Of a DNA stretch of 5,084 nucleotides, positions 1 through 5,084 are shown piece by piece. Position 1 is the first letter of the stretch. Each line of letters starts with the position of its first letter. The DNA lies in assembly GCA_017549665.1 (NCBI GenBank), contig JAFYUD010000095.1, positions 1 through 5,084 on the forward strand, read 5' to 3'. Under the pieces are notes generated by a model. The model did not search any database. It was not told the DNA's origin and saw only the letters and a program-made list of their open reading frames with translations. Both the position numbers and the translations under genes were made by a program. The DNA is from Clostridia bacterium (lineage in GTDB: Bacteria > Bacillota_A > Clostridia > Oscillospirales > Acutalibacteraceae).

Positions 1-60
1 ACTGATGAATTCAAGAAAAATCATATCGAAGGCTTTATCCGAAGAGGCGGCAGATTATGA
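1..60 (+). CDS. 3' end of an unidentified upstream gene (partial)
   Basis: Frame 1 is open from the window edge for 19 codons and stops at TGA 58-60. The visible C-terminal tail reads TDEFKKNHIEGFIRRGGRL, which is basic, soluble-looking and not diagnostic of any family. The stop shares bases with the next start codon in an ATGA arrangement (ATG 57-59, TGA 58-60). This is typical of translationally coupled genes in one operon, so the product probably works with the membrane acyltransferase that follows, for example in making or modifying an envelope polymer. That role is inferred from position only. With so few residues visible, the reading frame could also be fortuitous, although the ATGA junction argues against it. 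Confidence 0.55.
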   Translation, partial: TDEFKKNHIEGFIRRGGRL

Positions 61-1163
61 TGATTCTTATTTTTGCAGCATTTGTTGTTGTTTGTCTTAT
101 CGGAGTAAAATTCAGACCGGCAGAAGGCGCAAAATATATGACAGACTATATGTCTGTGGATAAAACCATGTCAGTCAAGGGATTTTTTATAATTGTCGTG
201 TTCTTCAGTCATTTCAACAGCTATGTGACGTTTACATCGGTCGGTGATCAGATGTACATGGATGCATTAAGGACTGTGGGACAGTGTATGGTAACAATGT
301 TCCTTTTCTACTCCGGCTACGGTGTCACGGAATCTGTAAAGAAGAAGGGCGCTTCTTATATCCATAAAATCCCATTGACAAGAATTTTAGGTACATATTT
401 CAGAGTTGCATTTGCATTGATTCTTTTTATTATCATGTGGCTTGCATTCGGACGCACATTCCCAATCGGGCGTATATTGCTTTCAATTACAGGATGGGAG
501 ACATTAGGCAACAGCAACTGGTATATTTTTGCGGTTGTTATGGCATATCTTATAACATTTATCTCGTTTGAAACCGGAAATCTTTTTTCAAAGAAGCTTT
601 CTCCCGCTGTGTGCAATTTTATTTCAGCAGTTCTCGTTACTGTTCTTTGCTGTGTTTATATACACCTGTTCAGATTCAATGACTGGCAGCCGAAGCACTG
701 GTATGATACCATGATCTGTTATGTATTCGGAACATGGTATTCACTTTTGCATGATAAAATTGAACGCATAATCAATTGCCATACTGTTGTATATCTGCTT
801 TTCCTTGTGGGAACATATGCGGGAATGAATTATTTTGCTGAACGCAGAAAAGAAGATTTTGAGCTTTATGAAATGTATATAGTTTTCTTCATGCTGTTTG
901 TATTGGTGCTGACAATGAGAGTTTCCGTGCATAACAAGGTTCTTATGTGGTGCGGAAAAAATCTTTTCGGTCTGTATATTCTTCAGCGAATTCCTATGAT
1001 TGTACTCAAGGAAGTAGGACTGGCTTCTTACAATAAATATCTGTTTTTCTTTGCTTCACTTGCAATTACTGTGCCGCTTGCGTGGCTGTTTGAAAAGTAC
1101 ACAGGCAAATTGTGGGGGCTGATAACATCTCCGAAAAGGAAGCAGGAGAAGAAAACAGCTTAA
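57..1163 (+). CDS. Membrane acyltransferase, acyltransferase-3 family
   Basis: This is a 368-residue integral membrane protein with about ten hydrophobic segments, the usual size for acyltransferase-3 proteins (OatA/WecH/NodX type). These transfer acetyl or other acyl groups across or at the membrane to sugars of exopolysaccharide, peptidoglycan or teichoic acid. Family hallmarks are visible. SVKGFFIIVVFFSHFN (about residues 39-54) carries the conserved His52 of the first core helix. MFLFYSGYGV (81-90) matches the 'FF.LSGY' motif. A conserved arginine lies in LTRILGTYFR (107-116). NSNWYIFAV (152-160) and YVFGTWYSLL (222-231) match later conserved helices. The C-terminus is a lysine-rich cytoplasmic tail. 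The start at 57 is preferred over the adjacent ATG at 60 because AAGAGG at 42-47 sits 9 bases upstream and because of the ATGA overlap with the preceding gene. No terminator separates it from the downstream promoter. It uses AAA and AAG for lysine about equally (11 and 12 by hand count). The acyl acceptor cannot be told from the sequence. Confidence 0.85.
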   Translation: MMILIFAAFVVVCLIGVKFRPAEGAKYMTDYMSVDKTMSVKGFFIIVVFFSHFNSYVTFTSVGDQMYMDALRTVGQCMVTMFLFYSGYGVTESVKKKGASYIHKIPLTRILGTYFRVAFALILFIIMWLAFGRTFPIGRILLSITGWETLGNSNWYIFAVVMAYLITFISFETGNLFSKKLSPAVCNFISAVLVTVLCCVYIHLFRFNDWQPKHWYDTMICYVFGTWYSLLHDKIERIINCHTVVYLLFLVGTYAGMNYFAERRKEDFELYEMYIVFFMLFVLVLTMRVSVHNKVLMWCGKNLFGLYILQRIPMIVLKEVGLASYNKYLFFFASLAITVPLAWLFEKYTGKLWGLITSPKRKQEKKTA

Positions 1164-1170
1164 ATAATTG

Positions 1171-1199
1171 TTGACTTTTATTACAAAATATCTTATTAT
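1171..1199 (+). promoter_or_regulatory. Sigma-A type promoter for the dockerin-protein gene
   Basis: The -35 element TTGACT (1171-1176) is followed by a 17-base AT-rich spacer and the -10 element TATTAT (1194-1199). Each differs from consensus by one base, and the spacing is optimal. Transcription should start near 1206, leaving a leader of about 34 bases before the ATG at 1240. It lies 8 bases after the stop of the acyltransferase gene with no hairpin between, so upstream read-through may add to its output. Confidence 0.75.
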
Positions 1200-1221
1200 A
1201 TAAATGTTATGATAGTTTTAT

Positions 1222-1230
1222 AAGGGGAGG
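1222..1230 (+). promoter_or_regulatory. Strong ribosome binding site
   Basis: AAGGGGAGG ends 9 bases before the ATG at 1240 and fixes that start. It is the strongest Shine-Dalgarno match of the window, which fits the idea that this gene is highly expressed. Confidence 0.8.
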
Positions 1231-1239
1231 AATGTCAGC

Positions 1240-1350
1240 ATGACAAAACATTTCAAGAGATTTATTGCAGTTTGTCTTGTTGTTCTTATGGCAGTCGCAT
1301 ACGTACCCGTTGCAGATATTGACAGTATTTTCAACATCGAGGCTTCTGCT
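1240..1350 (+). other. Signal peptide of the dockerin protein
   Basis: Residues 1-37 have a basic start (Lys3, His4, Lys6, Arg7), a hydrophobic core FIAVCLVVLMAVAYV (8-22) and an A-x-A site at 35-37 before Leu38. The distance from the core to the site is long, so earlier cleavage near VPVA (22-25) is possible. There is no lipobox and no LPxTG or SLH anchor in the protein, so attachment would have to be by the dockerin. Confidence 0.75.
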
Positions 1351-3279
1351 CTGACTACAAGCGGAAGTGTCGGAAACATGAAGTGGAAGTACGATACGGG
1401 AAATAATACTCTTACTATTACCGGCTCAGGCAGTATGACCAATCACGGTTCAACTCCGGAAGTATTCACAAAGTATAATGCTCTTGCTGTCGGTAAGCTG
1501 ATGAATAAGACAAAGAAAATTGTTATCAGCAGCGGAATCACAAGCATCGGAAACAATACTTTTTCCGGCTTCGGAAGCGTTACTTCCGTTTCAATTCCTG
1601 CATCTGTAACATCTGTCGGTGAAGGCGCATTCAAGAACTGCTCTGCACTCAGCAGTGTTTCGGCTCTTTCTTCTGTTACTTCAATCGGCAAGTCTGCATT
1701 TGAGGGCTGTTCCTCACTTTCAGGTGTGACTCTCAGCAACAATCTTAAGACAATCGGTGACTACGCATTCAAGAATACAAAGTTTGCGTCTGTTTCCCTT
1801 CCTTATACAGTAACAAGTGTCGGTGCAAATGCATTTGCAGGTGTATCAGGTCTTAAGTTTACATGTGCTTACGGTGATGCAGCTTACAGATATGCAAAGA
1901 GCTATTCTGCAGCTTATACTCTCAAGGCTCCTTCACTTACAGCTGATGCGGTACTCGACATTGCAAACAAGCAGGTAGTTGTTACTCTTAAGCTCAACAA
2001 TGCTGCAGGTCTTAACGCTGCAAACTTTGAGCTTACATATAATAACGGTGCTGTGCCCGTATCAACAGATTTTTCATGCGGCGATATGACAGGTGCTGTT
2101 GAAACTGCAGTTGTATATAACGGAAACGGTAAGGTTTCCGTAGCTGTTGTGGCTGCTGATGCAATTCCTTTCGTTGCGGGCACACAGACAATCACTTACG
2201 AAATCGCAAAGATTACTTTTAAAGCAAATGAAGATGCTGATACAGCAGATTTCAATTTCTCTTCAAAGGTACTTATGCTCGACAATGCAAGATATAATGT
2301 ATCAGCAGTCAAAAAGAGTCTTGATCTTCATGCATACACAGAGGATACTTCAAAGGCTGTTGCTCCTACTTGTGTAAGCAAAGGCTCAAAGACTTATGTA
2401 TGCTCAATCTGTTCAAAGGAAAAGGTTGAGGAAGTTGCAGTAAACGGTGCAAATCATACAGGAAACACCGAGATAAAGAATGCAGCCGAAGCAACATGTG
2501 CTGTAGCAGGCTATACAGGTGATAAGGTCTGTACAGATTGCGGTGCGACAGTTGAAAAGGGTGCTGAAATCGCAAAGCTTGCACATACACATACAGTTGC
2601 AGAAACTGTTCCTGCTGACTGTACAAAAGACGGATATGTTAAATACGTATGTTCATGCGGTGATACATATACAGAGACTCTCAAGGGCGGTGAGCACAGT
2701 TATGTGGCTCAGGTAGTTGCTCCTGATTGTACAAATTCCGGTTATACAATGTATACATGTTCAGCTTGTGAAGCTGCATACAGAGGCGATAATGTTGAGT
2801 CTCTCGGTCATGATTATGATGATAAGGGCGTATGCTCACGCTGCGGTGACGTCAACGTAAAGGAAATCACATTTGTTGAAGACAGCAAAATGACTGTTGA
2901 TAATAACACTGATATTATCGTATCAAAGACTGCGCAGATCAAGTATGCTGATTTCAAGGCAATGATTGCAGGTGACGGATGGGTTGTGACAGACAAGCTC
3001 GGTGCTCCTCTTGCAGACGATAAGCTTATCACAACAGGCTGTACTGTCAGCCACACATCAGGCTCAGTATCATACACATATATTGCATTCGGTGATGTAA
3101 ACTCTGACGGTAAGGTTACAGCTGCTGACGCAAGACTTGTTCTTCGTGCTGCTGCTACACTTGAAACTCTTACAGAAACACAGATTCTTGCAGCTGACGT
3201 TGACGGTAACAAGAAGGTTGTTGCTGCTGATGCAAGAAGAATTCTCCGAGTTTCATCAAAGATCGACGAGTTCAAATAA
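1240..3279 (+). CDS. Secreted LRR / cohesin-like / Cys-repeat protein with C-terminal type I dockerin
   Basis: This is a 679-residue exported surface or scaffold-associated protein with no catalytic domain that I recognise. In order: a signal peptide (about 1-37; KHFKR n-region, hydrophobic 8-22, likely cut after ASA at 35-37); a beta module with GSVGN and LTITGSGSM (42-66), common ahead of BspA-type repeats; five LRR_5 repeats (97-209); a cohesin-like beta domain (about 232-364; NNAAGLNAANFELTYNNG at 253-270, FSCGDMTG at 278-285, AKITFKAN at 323-330); five H/Cys repeats (364-535); a small pre-dockerin module (540-617); and a dockerin (618-679). Dockerins bind cohesins with calcium, so the protein should dock onto a cellulosome- or amylosome-like scaffold. 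LRR_5 regions usually mediate binding. If the middle domain is a true cohesin, this would be an adaptor scaffoldin, otherwise a docked adhesion protein. Lysine is almost always AAG (about 42 of 50). It is probably co-transcribed with the phosphoesterase 64 bases downstream. Confidence 0.85.
   Translation: MTKHFKRFIAVCLVVLMAVAYVPVADIDSIFNIEASALTTSGSVGNMKWKYDTGNNTLTITGSGSMTNHGSTPEVFTKYNALAVGKLMNKTKKIVISSGITSIGNNTFSGFGSVTSVSIPASVTSVGEGAFKNCSALSSVSALSSVTSIGKSAFEGCSSLSGVTLSNNLKTIGDYAFKNTKFASVSLPYTVTSVGANAFAGVSGLKFTCAYGDAAYRYAKSYSAAYTLKAPSLTADAVLDIANKQVVVTLKLNNAAGLNAANFELTYNNGAVPVSTDFSCGDMTGAVETAVVYNGNGKVSVAVVAADAIPFVAGTQTITYEIAKITFKANEDADTADFNFSSKVLMLDNARYNVSAVKKSLDLHAYTEDTSKAVAPTCVSKGSKTYVCSICSKEKVEEVAVNGANHTGNTEIKNAAEATCAVAGYTGDKVCTDCGATVEKGAEIAKLAHTHTVAETVPADCTKDGYVKYVCSCGDTYTETLKGGEHSYVAQVVAPDCTNSGYTMYTCSACEAAYRGDNVESLGHDYDDKGVCSRCGDVNVKEITFVEDSKMTVDNNTDIIVSKTAQIKYADFKAMIAGDGWVVTDKLGAPLADDKLITTGCTVSHTSGSVSYTYIAFGDVNSDGKVTAADARLVLRAAATLETLTETQILAADVDGNKKVVAADARRILRVSSKIDEFK
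1528..1866 (+). repeat. Five BspA-type leucine-rich repeats (LRR_5)
   Basis: Residues 97-209 repeat the unit 'xVTSIGxxAFxxCSxLxSVxLP' every 23 residues. The Ile/Val-Gly pairs fall at 103-104, 126-127, 149-150, 172-173 and 194-195. The repeat phenylalanines fall at 108, 131, 154, 177 and 199. The spacing is 23, 23, 23 and 22, a regular solenoid. The last copy degenerates into FTCAYGDAAYRYAK, which resembles the usual capping segment. LRR_5 arrays are known from surface-binding proteins of gut bacteria and protists. Confidence 0.9.
2329..2844 (+). repeat. Five His/Cys repeats (H..C..C-x-x-C)
   Basis: Between residues 364 and 535 a unit of roughly 36-42 residues recurs: a histidine, then Cys after 10-14 residues in a PTC/ATC/ADC setting, then a Gly and an aromatic, then C-x-x-C. 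Copy 1 has H364, C378, C388 and C391. Copy 2 has H406, C420, C431 and C434. Copy 3 has H449/H451, C461, C471 and C473 (shortened to C-x-C). Copy 4 has H486, C497, C507 and C510. Copy 5 is a half unit with H524, C532 and C535. Similar repeats occur in many clostridial surface proteins. They could bind metal like small ribbons or form disulfides outside the cell; the sequence does not decide which. Confidence 0.8.
3091..3273 (+). other. Type I dockerin domain
   Basis: Residues 618-678 form the classic duplicated calcium-binding dockerin. Loop 1 is GDVNSDGKVTAAD with Asp619, Asn621, Asp623, Thr627 and Asp630 at positions 1, 3, 5, 9 and 12. Loop 2 is ADVDGNKKVVAAD with Asp653, Asp655, Asn657, Val661 and Asp664. 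Each loop is followed by a helix, ARLVLRAAATLE or ARRILRVSSKID. The likely cohesin-recognition residues at positions 10-11 are Ala-Ala in both halves, which suggests a symmetric dual-mode dockerin. Val661 at position 9 is a weaker ligand position than Thr627. The module just before it (540-617) is a type often seen directly ahead of clostridial dockerins. Confidence 0.88.
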
Positions 3280-3295
3280 TTAATTATGTAAATTT

Positions 3296-3316
3296 GCCTG
3301 AGTGCAGAACACAGGC
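3296..3316 (+). other. Small inverted repeat between the dockerin and phosphoesterase genes
   Basis: GCCTG (3296-3300) and CAGGC (3312-3316) can pair in the 64-base gap. A two-pair extension across a mismatch leaves a loop of about 5 bases. No T-run follows, so it is not an intrinsic terminator. In a shared mRNA it could mark processing or stabilise one part. The stem is short and could be chance. Confidence 0.3.
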
Positions 3317-3343
3317 TAATATATACACGAAAGGTGATAAAAA

Positions 3344-4351
3344 ATGGCAATTATGACTTTACTGGACGGTGCGTTCAGTGCAATCGCAGGCGCAATCTCA
3401 AAGATTGTTGCTGTTATCGTTTCAATGATGATCAGTGCAGGTTCACTTGCAACTGCTCCCGCAACAGATGATCTTATCAAAGCTGCTGATGCAGAAAATG
3501 TACAGCTTATGGTTGAAGTTGTTGGTGATACTCAGCTCAACGCTTTCAACAAGAACTATGTATATTTCGATCTTGCAATGCAGGATTATCAGAATGCAGA
3601 GACAGACATGGACGGTCTTGTAATCGTCGGTGACGTTACAGAAAACTGCCTTGCTATGGAGTGGGACAAGATCGGTGAAATCCTTGTAAACAATGCATTC
3701 GATGACACTCTTATCCTTGCAACAGGTAACCACGATATCAGACTTCGTTCAATGGACGAAATCAAGGACAGATTCTATGGCCTTCAGAACAATTTCACAG
3801 TAGTTGATCCCGCAGGCGAGCTTTACTACTCATATGAACTCAACGGCTATAAGTTCATCGTTCTCGGTTCAGATACAAGCGAGATGGAAGAAGCAAACAT
3901 CGGTGAAGCACAGCGTAACTGGCTTGATGCAGAAATGAGTGAAGCTACAGCAGACGGCAAGCCCGTATTTGTTATCCTTCATCAGGTTCTCAAGAACACA
4001 CACGGTCTTCCTCTTACATGGGGTAACGGCAATAACAAGACTGCAGGTACTGTAGGTAAGGACAGCGATGCTATTTACGCAGTTCTTAACAAGTACGAAA
4101 ACGTATTCCTTCTTACAGGTCACATGCATACAGGCTTCGGTCAGTATACATACGAAATTCTCGGTGACAACGATAATATCGTTTCTGTAAATCTTCCCGG
4201 TCTCGGCAAGAACAGCCAGGACGGTATCGAAGGCTTCGGTCAGGGTGCAACAATGGAAGTTTATGAAGATCAGGTTATCTTCAGAGCAAGAGATCTTTCA
4301 AACGGTAAGTACTACGGTGCTGAGTACGATCTCACAATCGACCTTAAGTAA
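3344..4351 (+). CDS. Calcineurin-like metallophosphoesterase, probably exported
   Basis: This 335-residue protein carries the ordered metal-binding motifs of the calcineurin-like phosphoesterase superfamily, which hydrolyses phosphomonoesters or phosphodiesters with two metal ions. They are VVGDTQ (Asp62, Gln64), VIVGDV (Asp97), TGNHD (128-131 with Asn129 and His130), ILHQ (His213) and TGHMHTG (His260, His262). The first motif is D-x-Q where most members have D-x-H. Residues 10-40 are hydrophobic and end in SLATAPA, resembling a signal peptide or a membrane anchor. The only charged residues before the core are Asp8 and Lys20, so export is likely but not certain. There is no dockerin. The start at 3344 has AAAGGTG (3330-3336) 7 bases upstream. 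Lysine is AAG in 13 of 14 cases by hand count, like the gene before it. The 64-base gap without a terminator implies an operon with the dockerin protein. Substrate is unknown; nucleotide, phosphosugar or teichoic-acid phosphoesters are all possible. Confidence 0.85.
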   Translation: MAIMTLLDGAFSAIAGAISKIVAVIVSMMISAGSLATAPATDDLIKAADAENVQLMVEVVGDTQLNAFNKNYVYFDLAMQDYQNAETDMDGLVIVGDVTENCLAMEWDKIGEILVNNAFDDTLILATGNHDIRLRSMDEIKDRFYGLQNNFTVVDPAGELYYSYELNGYKFIVLGSDTSEMEEANIGEAQRNWLDAEMSEATADGKPVFVILHQVLKNTHGLPLTWGNGNNKTAGTVGKDSDAIYAVLNKYENVFLLTGHMHTGFGQYTYEILGDNDNIVSVNLPGLGKNSQDGIEGFGQGATMEVYEDQVIFRARDLSNGKYYGAEYDLTIDLK

Positions 4352-4366
4352 TAACTGAAACAATGG

Positions 4367-4395
4367 AGAGGACTGGTTATCAGTCCTCTTTTTTT
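4367..4395 (+). terminator. Rho-independent terminator of the dockerin-phosphoesterase unit
   Basis: AGAGGACTG (4367-4375) and CAGTCCTCT (4381-4389) form a perfect 9-base-pair stem with a GTTAT loop. A run of seven T follows (4389-4395). It begins 15 bases after the phosphoesterase stop and closes the transcription unit. Confidence 0.93.
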
Positions 4396-4398
4396 GTC

Positions 4399-4427
4399 TT
4401 GACAAACGTATTCAATTTTTATATAAT
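4399..4427 (+). promoter_or_regulatory. Perfect-consensus sigma-A promoter for the symporter gene
   Basis: TTGACA (4399-4404), a 17-base spacer and TATAAT (4422-4427) match the housekeeping consensus at all 12 positions. The start point should be near 4434, giving a leader of about 30 bases before the ATG at 4464. The -35 box begins only three bases after the T-run of the preceding terminator. I see no clear operator palindrome around it. Confidence 0.88.
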
Positions 4428-4463
4428 CACCTGTGGAATTTTTAACGATGAAAGAGGAAAAAC

Positions 4464-5084
4464 ATGTTTGAAAATATTATAGCAAATATAAATGATGCGC
4501 TTTACAGCTACATTCTTATAATTATTCTTGTGGCCGGCGGATTATTCTTTACATTAAGAACGAAATTCGTTCAGTTCAGACATCTTAAGGAGCAGATACG
4601 TGTTGTTTCAGAAAAACCGGGTGATAAAAAAGGTGTATCATCCTTTCAGGCGCTGATGGTGTCCACTGCTTCACGAGTCGGTACGGGAAATATTATCGGT
4701 GTTTCAACCGCACTTTGTCTCGGTGGCTTCGGGTCAGTATTCTGGATGTGGATTATTGCCATTGTCGGTTCAGCATCTGCATTTATAGAAAGCACACTGG
4801 CTCAGATTTATAAGAAAAAGGATGCTGACGGCAACAGCTACGGCGGACCTGCATATTATATTGAAGCGGCCCTCCGCTGCAGACCGCTTGCAATTATTTT
4901 CTCTGTCTGTCTTGTTGTGACATACGGAATCGGCTTCAATATGCTCGCTTCATACAATCTGCAGTCAACATTTTCAGCTTATAAATTCTATAATCCTGAG
5001 GTAACACCCTGGATTATCGGTCTTGTGATTGCTGTAACGGTCGGATATTGTCTTTTCGGCGGCGGCTCAAGAATTATCAAGGTA
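4464..5084 (+). CDS. Sodium:alanine/glycine symporter (AGCS family), 5' part
   Basis: An open frame of 207 codons runs to the window edge with no stop. It is a bit under half of the usual AGCS length of roughly 450-500 residues. AGCS proteins import alanine, glycine or related amino acids with sodium through the cytoplasmic membrane. Visible family features are an N-terminal helix (about 14-31) followed by TKFVQFRHL (33-41); the signature STASRVGTGNIIGVSTAL (67-84), normally 'A.R.GTGNI.GV..A'; GGFGSVFWMW (87-96), where the family usually has Pro in place of Phe89; Glu109 in FIESTLAQIYKKKD (107-120); and GGPAYYIE (127-134). The start at 4464 is set by AGAGG (4453-4457) 6 bases upstream and by the good fit of the N-terminus. 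Lysine codons are mixed (6 AAA, 4 AAG), unlike the two genes before it. It is transcribed from its own promoter and is probably unrelated in function to the upstream unit. The exact amino acid carried cannot be told. Confidence 0.9.
   Translation, partial: MFENIIANINDALYSYILIIILVAGGLFFTLRTKFVQFRHLKEQIRVVSEKPGDKKGVSSFQALMVSTASRVGTGNIIGVSTALCLGGFGSVFWMWIIAIVGSASAFIESTLAQIYKKKDADGNSYGGPAYYIEAALRCRPLAIIFSVCLVVTYGIGFNMLASYNLQSTFSAYKFYNPEVTPWIIGLVIAVTVGYCLFGGGSRIIKV

Noticed and set aside
1192..1224. CTTAT ... ATAAG inverted repeat in the leader of the dockerin gene as an operator
   Set aside because: Only five AT-rich base pairs with a wide loop in a very AT-rich leader; expected by chance.
1164..1239. 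Terminator for the acyltransferase gene
   Set aside because: No stem followed by T-run is visible between the stop at 1163 and the next gene; the T-rich stretch there is the promoter spacer.
1232..1243. Upstream ATG (1232) just before the dockerin gene start
   Set aside because: It is out of frame, stops after three codons, and is too close to the Shine-Dalgarno to be used.
1528..2844. DNA-level direct repeats or a CRISPR-like array
   Set aside because: The periodicity is in the protein (23-residue LRR and about 40-residue H/Cys units). The nucleotide copies have diverged and have no constant repeat-spacer structure.
2814..3350. A 178-codon open frame on the minus strand opposite the end of the dockerin gene
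   Set aside because: It lies antisense to the clearly coding dockerin region, its translation is rich in Ser/Ala/Leu with no domain, and no ribosome binding site or promoter supports it.
4448..4471. A seven-codon mini-ORF (MKEEKHV) overlapping the symporter start, as a possible leader peptide
   Set aside because: It has no ribosome binding site of its own; the AGAGG at 4453-4457 falls inside it and serves the ATG at 4464. There is no run of regulatory codons and no attenuator hairpin.

Overview
The window looks like chromosomal DNA of a low-to-moderate GC, Gram-positive gut or rumen Clostridia, most likely a Ruminococcus-type (Oscillospiraceae) bacterium. The best clue is a secreted protein ending in a type I dockerin of the 'AADAR..LR' kind, preceded by BspA-type leucine-rich repeats and H/C-x-x-C repeats. 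That mix is familiar from Ruminococcus and related genera. The genus is an inference from protein style and not from a marker gene. All recognisable genes are on the + strand.

Layout. (1) Positions 1-60 hold the last 19 codons of an unidentified gene. Its stop overlaps the start of a multi-pass membrane acyltransferase-3 family protein (57-1163). (2) A good sigma-A promoter (1171-1199) begins 8 bases after that gene and drives a 679-residue exported protein (1240-3279). Its order is signal peptide, N-terminal beta module, five LRR_5 repeats, a cohesin-like beta domain, five H/Cys repeats, a pre-dockerin module and a dockerin. (3) After a 64-base gap comes a calcineurin-like metallophosphoesterase with a hydrophobic N-terminus (3344-4351). 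A strong Rho-independent terminator (4367-4395) follows it, so 1240-4351 reads as a two-gene transcription unit. (4) Immediately after the terminator is a perfect-consensus promoter (TTGACA-17-TATAAT, 4399-4427). It drives the start of a sodium:alanine/glycine symporter (AGCS) gene that runs off the right edge (4464-5084).

How the parts may work together. The dockerin protein and the phosphoesterase appear to be co-transcribed, are both probably exported, and share a strong lysine codon preference (almost all AAG). The flanking acyltransferase and transporter genes use AAA and AAG about equally. This suggests a highly expressed extracellular pair: one protein that can plug into a cohesin-bearing scaffold or the cell surface, and one secreted or membrane-tethered phosphatase or phosphodiesterase. 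The substrate is not evident.

I found no RNA genes, CRISPR arrays, insertion sequences, integrases or clear defence genes. The window does not show a clear new system. The most notable items are the domain architecture of the dockerin protein, which may carry both a cohesin-like and a dockerin domain, and its coupling to a phosphoesterase.
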